From: Algoriphagus machipongonensis
Lineage (GTDB): Bacteria > Bacteroidota > Bacteroidia > Cytophagales > Cyclobacteriaceae
DNA: 64,000 nt
NCBI RefSeq assembly: GCF_000166275.1
Contig: NZ_CM001023.1
Coordinates: 2,545,001 to 2,609,000, forward strand
Reading direction: 5' to 3'
Below the pieces are notes generated by a model. It was not told where the DNA came from, searched no databases, and was given only the letters and a program-made list of their open reading frames with translations. Made by a program: the position numbers and the translations under genes. This document shows, one piece after another, positions 17,904 to 25,216 of the stretch (the first letter of the stretch is position 1; each line of letters begins with the position of its first letter).

Positions 17904-18923
17904 ATGAAGTACAATTACATTGGAAAAACAGGCCTGATGGTTTCCGAACTATGTTTCGGCACCATGACTTTTGGAGGACAAAATGCTGGGATGTGGGAAA
18001 ATATTGGGAAGCTCCAACAAAAGGAAGTAAATGAAATGCTCAAAGCCGTCATTGATGCAGGAATAAATTTCATTGATACTGCCAATGTCTATTCTTTTGG
18101 TCAATCAGAGCAGTTACTAGGACAAGGCCTAAAAGATTTATCCATTCCTAGAGATGAAGTGGTCATTGCTTCCAAAGTGTTGGCAAGGATGAATGATAAG
18201 CCTAATAGCACAGGACTTTCCAGATACCATATTTTTAACTCTGTAGAAGCCAGTCTGAAGAGGTTGCAACTGGAATACTTAGATATTCTATATGTTCATG
18301 GAGTCGATCCTGCAACCTCTCTGGAGGAAATAGTTCGCTCTTTAAATGATATTGTAGAATCAGGAAAAGTACGTTACATAGCCATTTGTAACTGGCCTGC
18401 TTGGATGGTTGCAAAAGCGCAGACCATCGCCGAGCTTAAAGGCTATCACAAATTCATCGGACTGCAATATTATTATTCCGCAGTAAGCAGGGATATTGAG
18501 CATGAATTGGTACCTATGGCTAAGGAACATGATTTATCTATTTTTCCTTGGAGTCCTTTGGCAGGCGGCTTTTTAACAGGAAAATTCACCCGTTCTGGAG
18601 CGGATGCAGATTCTAGAAGAGCAAATTTTGATTTTCCTCCTATTGATAAAGAAAAAGCTTATGATCTGGTAGATATCATGGGTGAAATTGCCCAATCATA
18701 TGATGTAAGTATAGCTCAAATAGCACTGGCCTGGGTTAGGCAGCAACCTGGAGTAAGCAGCACAATTATAGGAGCCAAAACTTTAGATCAATTATCTGAT
18801 AATATTGCTTCTACCGATTTGGTATTAACAGCTGATGACCTAACTAAAATAGATGAAATTAGTCCTCTCCCAAAGCAATATCCTGGCTGGATGGTAGAGA
18901 GACAATCAGCTTATAGGATTTAA
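17904..18923 (+). CDS. aldo/keto reductase
   Basis: A 339-residue NADPH-dependent oxidoreductase of the AKR (KvbB/YghZ-like) type. The barrel starts with YNYIGKTGLMVSELCFGTMTFGG. The catalytic tetrad can be placed: Asp and Tyr in NFIDTANVYSFG, Lys in VVIASKVLA, and His in DILYVHGVDP. The cofactor region includes SPLAGGFLTGKF and TTIIGAKTLDQLSDNI near the C-terminus. It probably reduces an aldehyde or ketone in the cytoplasm; the substrate is not predictable. It is followed by a strong terminator, and the 99-bp upstream gap suggests its own promoter. Confidence 0.9.
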   Translation: MKYNYIGKTGLMVSELCFGTMTFGGQNAGMWENIGKLQQKEVNEMLKAVIDAGINFIDTANVYSFGQSEQLLGQGLKDLSIPRDEVVIASKVLARMNDKPNSTGLSRYHIFNSVEASLKRLQLEYLDILYVHGVDPATSLEEIVRSLNDIVESGKVRYIAICNWPAWMVAKAQTIAELKGYHKFIGLQYYYSAVSRDIEHELVPMAKEHDLSIFPWSPLAGGFLTGKFTRSGADADSRRANFDFPPIDKEKAYDLVDIMGEIAQSYDVSIAQIALAWVRQQPGVSSTIIGAKTLDQLSDNIASTDLVLTADDLTKIDEISPLPKQYPGWMVERQSAYRI

Positions 18924-18943
18924 AACAGAATTTTAGAAAATGT

Positions 18944-18973
18944 AAAGTGACCTTAATTGAGGTCACTTTTTTT
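18944..18973 (+). terminator. intrinsic terminator of aldo/keto reductase gene
   Basis: AAAGTGACC pairs with GGTCACTTT across an 8-base loop and runs into a T tract. It lies about 20 bp after the stop codon. Confidence 0.85.
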
Positions 18974-19391
18974 ATGGTGTAGATTCTAAGACTAAAGCGG
19001 TTATATGATTAAAAAAAAATATGATTTTTTATTTTAAAAAAAGAATTGAAAAATTTGAGATGAAAGAGATTTTTTCTAAGAGTAATGACACTTTTGTAGA
19101 ATTGAAATCAATTAAAACTATCTTTTTTTGATTTTATATTTGTTTGAATATCAAAGTATTGAGATGTATCACTCAAATAAAATTTTCCTTTAGAGAAAAA
19201 ATGAATTATATTGATAGTTCAATCATTTTTAATTTTCTGAATAGGCTTTTTTTATTGATTTCTTTCATCGTTTAGCGCTCAAATCAGGTTTCCATTTTTC
19301 TTAAAGGAAATCGCTTTGTTTGTTCTTTTAGCTAGGTCTTGAGAGAGTCGGAAATTTCCAATTGGCTATTTAGAGCTAAACATTTATACGC
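18974..19391. other. long AT-rich leader before three-gene operon, possible promoter at 19093-19126
   Basis: About 420 bases without an open frame. TTTG at 19093 and TATCTTTT at 19119, separated by 22 bases, roughly fit the Bacteroidota TTTG / TAnnTTTG promoter, and TATATTTG at 19135-19142 is another -7 match. An unusually long, AT-rich leader before an operon of unusual genes is compatible with special regulation or recent acquisition. Confidence 0.3.
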
Positions 19392-21143
19392 ATGCAGGAT
19401 AAACAAAACCTAGCTGGTTTTGATATGGTGTTGAGTTTGTCTCAGAGCACCATTAATTATCAGTTTCAACAACTTTTCAAGAGAAAGCACATCCATAATC
19501 AATGGAATGTTTTGGTTGGGAATGTTCTTGATCCCAAAGGAGAAAAACCTTTTCATTTGGAGGGAGAAGAGGATGATCTAAAGAAAAAAATCGAGCAATG
19601 GATGAGCCTTCAAAACCAAATTTCAGAAGCCCAAAAAGCAGATAATTGGGAAGAAGTAGGGAAGCTTGTTTCCAAATTAAAGTCTGAAGGACTCAATTTT
19701 GATTTTGCTTGGCAGGCAAAGCTAAAACCTCCTACAATAGAATTTATTAATAAGGATACTCAAAATGTGACTTTAGAAATTAACTTTTCTTCTGGTACGC
19801 TTTATTATCGGCCAGGGGGTGTTACTTCTGCTATCAGTACTTATGAGGTTAATGACTGGGTTTATTCTTTTACTTGTCCTATAGGGAGGTTAAAAATTAA
19901 AAAAAGTCAAATGTTGATGGACGCTGATGATGAAATGGAATTAATCCTTCGGAATTCCGGACTATCAGAATCTGATTTTAGAATTGAAAGCCTCTTTTTA
20001 AATTTTGAGAATGCCAACATCTCGAATTTCGATAAGAGTAAAAGCAAGTTTTCTATAGAAGATGCTGTTCCTCTTCAAATAGCAATTGAAAGCTATTTTA
20101 ATCAAGTCCTTCCGGGAACAGATCACCCCTATGTATTAGGATATGGGGTCACAAGACCGAAAATCAATAGTCAAGAAGCGATGTTTCAACCTACTTCCTT
20201 GGAATATTCTACTTCTTTTAGTGAGAAAGTAAACAGCAAGAAACCTGTACCAGGTCAATATTCTGGCTTTAACTTCTTAATGATGCTTCATGGGAAAGAT
20301 CCAGTAAAATCTCAAAATACTGGGATTTTGTCTACCAGCTTAATTGAGTTAGGGAAGGATTCAACTTCAACGACAGACGGGGTGTTTGCCATTCAAAAAT
20401 CACATTTTAAAGATTATCTCACTAGCCTTGACAGCTATGTGGCCAGTATTTTCTCTGAACAAAAAGACGTGGAAGTAGAAAATGGAGGGTTCCAGCAAAT
20501 CAATGATTTATTTGTAATGAAAGCCCACTGTAATACCAAGCATATTGATGATGAAATCAATACCACTTACACCTTGGTCAGAATGCCGATCGAAAATGTT
20601 GACAGGGGAATCAAAGTGACCTACCAATTTAAAGTAAATATTGACGTGCATATCCATATAGGGAAATGGGACATTTATGATGTAACACTCTCCACAAGTG
20701 GAAAATACACCTATGGAAATCAAATCAATAAACCTGGTAAAACAGGTATTATGGAGTTCACTATTATCAATGGGGAACAAGGAAGGTTTGATTTAGAAAA
20801 TGGTTTGGAAGCTCCAATAATTGCTTTTGATAATAACACAAGTATTATTGGTGACACATTTTTATCAGCGCTGCTAGACATATTGATGTTCATTTTTGCT
20901 TGGCCATTAAAAATTGTTCAGGGTATAGTTAACCAGATCGCAGTAGATCTTGGAAAGGAAAACGTGAATATTCAAAATCAAAAGATTGAAGAGCTTCGTC
21001 AACTTGATATGTTGAATCAAACTAACAAGGTGATTCTTCCATTAGGTAAAACCTATGCTTATAAAAATTTACGCTTGTTAGAAGATAAGTCATTAGTGGC
21101 TTATGATATTTCCTATGCTCCAGTTTTAGAAAAACAATCCTAG
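19392..21143 (+). CDS. TULIP/P47-like protein, first gene of an uncharacterised operon
   Basis: A 583-residue protein with no signal peptide. The start (LAGFDMVLSLSQSTINYQFQ) resembles the opening of TULIP-fold proteins of the P47/OrfX type, whose members are cytosolic-looking lipid-binding or toxin-locus proteins. The body is long beta-rich sequence (PTIEFINKDTQNVTLEINF, YQFKVNIDVHIHIGKWDIY). A hydrophobic helix at about 493-513 (FLSALLDILMFIFAWPLKIV) is followed by a second helix and a final YKNLRLLEDKSLVAYDISYA strand pair that matches the usual TULIP end. A charged helix lies at about 60-100. The next gene begins 5 bp downstream. The fold call is from pattern memory; function is unknown. 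Confidence 0.5.
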   Translation: MQDKQNLAGFDMVLSLSQSTINYQFQQLFKRKHIHNQWNVLVGNVLDPKGEKPFHLEGEEDDLKKKIEQWMSLQNQISEAQKADNWEEVGKLVSKLKSEGLNFDFAWQAKLKPPTIEFINKDTQNVTLEINFSSGTLYYRPGGVTSAISTYEVNDWVYSFTCPIGRLKIKKSQMLMDADDEMELILRNSGLSESDFRIESLFLNFENANISNFDKSKSKFSIEDAVPLQIAIESYFNQVLPGTDHPYVLGYGVTRPKINSQEAMFQPTSLEYSTSFSEKVNSKKPVPGQYSGFNFLMMLHGKDPVKSQNTGILSTSLIELGKDSTSTTDGVFAIQKSHFKDYLTSLDSYVASIFSEQKDVEVENGGFQQINDLFVMKAHCNTKHIDDEINTTYTLVRMPIENVDRGIKVTYQFKVNIDVHIHIGKWDIYDVTLSTSGKYTYGNQINKPGKTGIMEFTIINGEQGRFDLENGLEAPIIAFDNNTSIIGDTFLSALLDILMFIFAWPLKIVQGIVNQIAVDLGKENVNIQNQKIEELRQLDMLNQTNKVILPLGKTYAYKNLRLLEDKSLVAYDISYAPVLEKQS

Positions 21144-21148
21144 AAATC

Positions 21149-23857
21149 ATGCAAGATCAAAAAATACAAACGATCAGTAAAGATGATCAGGTAAGAATGA
21201 GCTCCTACAGTGAGTTGATGAATAATTATTTCCCAGAATCCACTATTCAGGCGGGCAAAGAAATCCGGACGCTGATGATTGCGGAAGAACAACCCTTGGT
21301 TTTTTACTTGGATAAAGAAGATAAATTAAAAGCTCTCCTTAGAAAAGAAGGTTCTGCTTCTGGTTGGTTAACGTTTTCATTGTCAAATAATAAGGTAAAA
21401 TCTTTTGAACTAGAATATAATAATGAAGAAGAGCAATTTCAAATTGCTAAAGTTGAAGATAACCAGGTTTGGATCAGCCAAAAACTCCCACTTGGAAATA
21501 CCAATTTTGAAGACTTGGATCAATTAATATCCTGGGAGGGAATGACAGCTGGCAGTTACAAAGAGCAGATAGATAAGGTTTCTCTGGGAACTGAGCACGT
21601 ACTATTTGCGACATCCGAACCAGGAAAGGATGCATTGTATTACTTGGCAGATTTAGAATCTTTGAAACCTCAGGAATATACCTTGCCTGAAAACGCTAAG
21701 GAAATAGTTTCTTTTGAGTTGGGTAATTTTCTCTTTACCAGTGGGGTGTTTTTTCTTTACAAATTAGGGCAGACTAAAAGCATGTTGTACCAATCATTTT
21801 CAGATCCGGTATACAATAAGGTCGAGCAAAGGAGATTCGAGGTGAATGAGTCAATCAATTGCTTTGCATTACTAGAAGGTGAAGATGGAAATGATCTAGT
21901 CTATGCTGCAGGAAAGCAAGTTCATGAGTTTGCTATGGCTACAGATGGGGAGGACTTTAATATCCAGACACTTCCTGGCATTTATGGCAATATCCAGAAA
22001 ATCCGTTCGGCAGGTCTTGGTAAAGAAAAGACAATATGGGCCCTGGATGAGAAAGGGTTACATTATCAAACCAATCGCTTTTTTGACCATGGGAAGCAGA
22101 AGTTTAGCACAGATAGGTGGACCGCTCCTTTGCTGATGGTAGAACATGCTGATCAATTTAGTTGCGTTAAAGGAAAAGGAGCTAGAAATCAATTGTATTC
22201 ACTTAGCACTTCTCAAGGTAGTGAGTTGACAAGGTTATGGCAAGACGAGGTAACCACGATGTGGAATCAGCATAAAATCTACGTGGAAGCTACCGATAGC
22301 CTTAAAGAAGTTGAAAGCTATTCTGCTCATATCCGATTTAATACCGATACAAGTACCAAATCGTTTTTGAACCAAAAGATATGGCTTAGTTCAGATTCTA
22401 ACCTATTTGTTTACATCAATAGCAAAAGTTATCACCTGGGGCCAGATCACAAAGTTTCAGTTCCCTTAGGAATTATTCCAGAGCTAACGATCATTTGTCC
22501 CGTCAATGATATTGCCTCAGGGAATATCACTATCACCGCAGATTTCCTTCGTACTCCAGAAAGGATCAACCTTACTGGAAAAGTATTGGATAGACTTGAA
22601 AGTAAAATTTCTGATGGTGGATTAGGTAATGCAAAACTTCCCAATGGTAAGAAATTAGTTCCAGTTGGGGTAGATTCTGATACCATAAAAGGAGCTGAGA
22701 AAGGGATTTCTCAAATGCTGAATGCTGCCAAAGACATGGAAACGGAACATGCTTCTGCCTTAGTTACAGGTTCTAATCAGGTGGCAGGGGTAGGAGCAGC
22801 ATCATTTGCCGCTTTACCAACTACTGCTTTTACTACCTCAGGAATTTGGGCAGATGCAGGACATACCCTTGGGGACTTTTTTCATAGTATTTGGAATAAG
22901 GCAAAAGAGGCCTTTGAGTTTGTAGTGGAGAGAGTTGCAGATGGAATGCGTTTTATTATCAAGATAGGAGAAAAGGTTTTTGATTGGGTGGTCAAAACGA
23001 TTCGCGAAATAGGTGGGTTTATTCAAAAAGTATTTGAATCCATAAAGGTATTCTTCAAAGATTTATTTGAGTTTTTAGCCTTTCTGTTTGATTGGAATTC
23101 CATTTTGGCAACAAAAAATGCTTTGAAAGGATTTACCAATAATGCGGTTGCTAGTTTGAAAGGAGAGGTTGAGTCTATCCGAAAATTTGTCAATGAAACT
23201 TTGGATAAAGAGATAGCCAAATTCAATCCAGATCTGGTGAAAGTTCCTGATGGCCTGGGCAATACGAATGTGGCAGATTCTCCTAAAGAGACGAAAGCTG
23301 ACCCTAGATCCAATTGGCTTAATTCGAAAAAAGATTTTATTGATGGAGGAAAAGGTAAGTCTATGAAAGATAATATGCCTTCCGAATTTGGATCAGTCTT
23401 TGAAAATCTAATTAAAGATCTTGGAAATATTTTCTCTGAAATAGGGGATGATTTTGTAATCACTTTTAAGGGGCTAATTGAAGATTTTAACCAAGTGATT
23501 ACTGGTAAAATGACCTTTGTTGATTTTCTTAAATCTGCGCTAAATAAACTCGCAGGAATGGGCCTTTCATTAGTCAAAAATCTAATGAATGTGATTTTGG
23601 TTTCCTTGGAAGCATTGCTGGATGTGGCCTATGTAGGGCTTAACAAAGCATGGCATATTCCATTAATCTCTGATTTATACAAATCTATTTCAGGAGGGGA
23701 GGAACTGTCCTTTCTGGATGTTATGTGCCTTTTTGTGGCTATCCCAACCACCATTCTTTACAAAATCGGTGAAGGAAAAGCACCGTTTGCCTCAGATGAA
23801 ACCAGAGAGGCATTTGTTAAATCTGGGGAAAGAGTATTTCAACTTAATCTAAACTAA
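21149..23857 (+). CDS. large propeller-plus-helical protein, second gene of an uncharacterised operon
   Basis: A 902-residue protein without signal peptide. Residues about 40-370 contain repeated blade-like strands (FATSEPGKDALYYLADLES, TIWALDEKGLHYQTNRF, QLYSLSTSQGSELTRLW), consistent with a beta-propeller. Residues 395-480 form a beta sandwich-like segment. From about 550 on the protein is alanine/glycine-rich and then helical and amphipathic (FFHSIWNKAKEAFEFVVERV, FIIKIGEKVFDWVVKTIREI, VFFKDLFEFLAFLFDWNSIL). A proline-containing linker and more helices (about 740-860) follow. Amphipathic helices of this kind occur in membrane-inserting proteins. It lies between a TULIP-like and a membrane protein gene. 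No named family is recognised; a toxin or membrane-remodelling role is speculation. Confidence 0.5.
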   Translation: MQDQKIQTISKDDQVRMSSYSELMNNYFPESTIQAGKEIRTLMIAEEQPLVFYLDKEDKLKALLRKEGSASGWLTFSLSNNKVKSFELEYNNEEEQFQIAKVEDNQVWISQKLPLGNTNFEDLDQLISWEGMTAGSYKEQIDKVSLGTEHVLFATSEPGKDALYYLADLESLKPQEYTLPENAKEIVSFELGNFLFTSGVFFLYKLGQTKSMLYQSFSDPVYNKVEQRRFEVNESINCFALLEGEDGNDLVYAAGKQVHEFAMATDGEDFNIQTLPGIYGNIQKIRSAGLGKEKTIWALDEKGLHYQTNRFFDHGKQKFSTDRWTAPLLMVEHADQFSCVKGKGARNQLYSLSTSQGSELTRLWQDEVTTMWNQHKIYVEATDSLKEVESYSAHIRFNTDTSTKSFLNQKIWLSSDSNLFVYINSKSYHLGPDHKVSVPLGIIPELTIICPVNDIASGNITITADFLRTPERINLTGKVLDRLESKISDGGLGNAKLPNGKKLVPVGVDSDTIKGAEKGISQMLNAAKDMETEHASALVTGSNQVAGVGAASFAALPTTAFTTSGIWADAGHTLGDFFHSIWNKAKEAFEFVVERVADGMRFIIKIGEKVFDWVVKTIREIGGFIQKVFESIKVFFKDLFEFLAFLFDWNSILATKNALKGFTNNAVASLKGEVESIRKFVNETLDKEIAKFNPDLVKVPDGLGNTNVADSPKETKADPRSNWLNSKKDFIDGGKGKSMKDNMPSEFGSVFENLIKDLGNIFSEIGDDFVITFKGLIEDFNQVITGKMTFVDFLKSALNKLAGMGLSLVKNLMNVILVSLEALLDVAYVGLNKAWHIPLISDLYKSISGGEELSFLDVMCLFVAIPTTILYKIGEGKAPFASDETREAFVKSGERVFQLNLN

Positions 23858-23863
23858 TTTATC

Positions 23864-24496
23864 ATGAGCGTAGAAGACGAAATAGAAAGAATAATGGCTT
23901 TCACTAGTGTGGGGCTAACAAGTTTAGAGGTACTGCTCTTCCCTGTGGAAGAAGTTGCAGAAATGGGAGAGCAGGATTTAGGTTTTATTTCTACCGCATC
24001 CAAAGCCTTGGCAGGTGTTGGGATGATTTCAGTATTGGGCTCGATGGGATTGCTATATCATAGGAAAGTTGAGATTCCTACTGCTGTTAAATGGATTCTG
24101 ATTCCTATTCTGATTTTGGATGTAGCACTTTTGGCCAGCTTACTTGGACTTACAACTGTAGGAACTGGAGGTCTTGCTAAAGCAGGAAAATTTGCCATGA
24201 AATATATCAAACCCGCAGTATATAGTTTAGCTGGGGTAGGAGTTATTGTAGCGATGTGTATATGGCCTAAAACTTTTGTTAATGTTAATTACATAGGAAA
24301 GGTGATTTATTATTTACCAGCTGGATTAGGATATCCACCAATTAATAAACATCCATTGTATGCAGTGGTGATTTTAGTTCGGACAGGTGGATTAATCACT
24401 TCTCTTGCTGGAGAAGTAATCGAGTTAATGCATGATCCAAAAGAAGAAAAATCTTTAGAAAAAGGAGGAGATCAGGCAAAAATCGAACTTACTTAA
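23864..24496 (+). CDS. small multi-pass membrane protein, third gene of an uncharacterised operon
   Basis: A 210-residue protein beginning 6 bp after the previous gene. Four hydrophobic segments are visible: about 47-67 (LAGVGMISVLGSMGLLY), 74-98 (VKWILIPILILDVALLASLL), 120-140 and 163-185. Short loops separate them and the tail is charged (HDPKEEKSLEKGGDQAK). There is no cleavable signal peptide. Position and spacing suggest it works with the two preceding proteins, for example as a membrane anchor or immunity-type partner, but this is inference. No family is recognised. Confidence 0.55.
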   Translation: MSVEDEIERIMAFTSVGLTSLEVLLFPVEEVAEMGEQDLGFISTASKALAGVGMISVLGSMGLLYHRKVEIPTAVKWILIPILILDVALLASLLGLTTVGTGGLAKAGKFAMKYIKPAVYSLAGVGVIVAMCIWPKTFVNVNYIGKVIYYLPAGLGYPPINKHPLYAVVILVRTGGLITSLAGEVIELMHDPKEEKSLEKGGDQAKIELT

Positions 24497-24524
24497 TTTG
24501 GGTAGAATTGAAGAGCGCAATTAT

Positions 24525-24553
24525 CACAGCATGTGTAGGTATTACATGCTGTG
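24525..24553. terminator. inverted repeat after three-gene operon
   Basis: CACAGCATGT and ACATGCTGTG are a perfect 10-bp inverted repeat around a 9-base loop, 28 bp after the operon. The T tract is poor, so termination is uncertain. Confidence 0.4.
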
Positions 24554-24691
24554 GTAGTTTAGTACTTTTTAAATCACACCTTCTTAGAGATAGTTTAAAG
24601 ATTATATGAAATGTAAATGGTTATTCTAAAGGATAGCCACTGATTCAAAATCGACCGTTGATGTTCTGTTTTGAACATTTTAATATTTAAA

Positions 24692-24726
24692 AAGGCCTTG
24701 TATTCATCATACGAGGCCTTTTTTCT
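24692..24726. terminator. intrinsic terminator
   Basis: AAGGCCTTGTAT pairs with ATACGAGGCCTT (one G-T pair) and is followed by a T-rich run and preceded by an A-rich run, so it may act in both directions. It separates the three-gene operon from the PadR gene. The rest of the 24497-24870 gap holds only this and the preceding inverted repeat. Confidence 0.8.
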
Positions 24727-24870
24727 TTTGGCATAATTATTATTCCTACATTTAGATATAATTATTTTCTAAAGTCTATCAGTTCATGATTTTGGAATTC
24801 ATTGAGTATAAATATGCCTGCAAAATTTCTCCCAACTGGCATTGAGGGAGATTTTATTAAAGTACAACAC

Positions 24871-25215
24871 ATGAAAGATTATCAATTAGGAGAGTTTGAA
24901 GAAATCGTCATGCTGACTGTTGGGATTCTAAACAACAAAGCCTACAGTGTAGCCATCAAAGACGAGATTGAAGCAAGACTTAAAAGGACAGTAAGTATGG
25001 GTGCTTTGCACACAGCCTTAAATAGGATGGAAGATAAAGGTTACTTGAAATCATTCTCCGGAGAATCGACTGAAGAAAGGGCTGGACGACCAAGACGGTA
25101 TTTTGAGATAACAGCACTTGGGAAAAAGGCGATTCAATATGCGAAGGATACACGAGATGAACTTTGGGCTGCCATTCCTAAAACGATTTGGCAAGCGAAT
25201 TTAGGTGGCATATAA
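24871..25215 (+). CDS. PadR-family transcriptional regulator
   Basis: A winged-helix regulator of about 114 residues. Family members normally begin close to MKDYQLGEFEEIVMLTVGIL, so ATG 24871 is preferred; the open frame extends to a TTG at 24802 and an ATG at 24814, which would add an atypical 19-23 residue leader. HTH elements are AYSVAIKDEIEARLKRTVSMG, ALHTALNRMEDKGYLKS and the wing GRPRRYFEITALGKKAI. The gene lies 1 bp before, or overlapping, a permease gene. This PadR-permease pair is widespread in Bacteroidota. It probably represses its own operon in response to envelope-active compounds. Confidence 0.88.
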   Translation: MKDYQLGEFEEIVMLTVGILNNKAYSVAIKDEIEARLKRTVSMGALHTALNRMEDKGYLKSFSGESTEERAGRPRRYFEITALGKKAIQYAKDTRDELWAAIPKTIWQANLGGI

Positions 25216-25216
25216 A

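Noticed and set aside
24802..24870. N-terminal extension of the PadR regulator
   Set aside because: The family begins at the MKDYQLGEFEE segment; the extra 23 codons start at TTG and are not typical.
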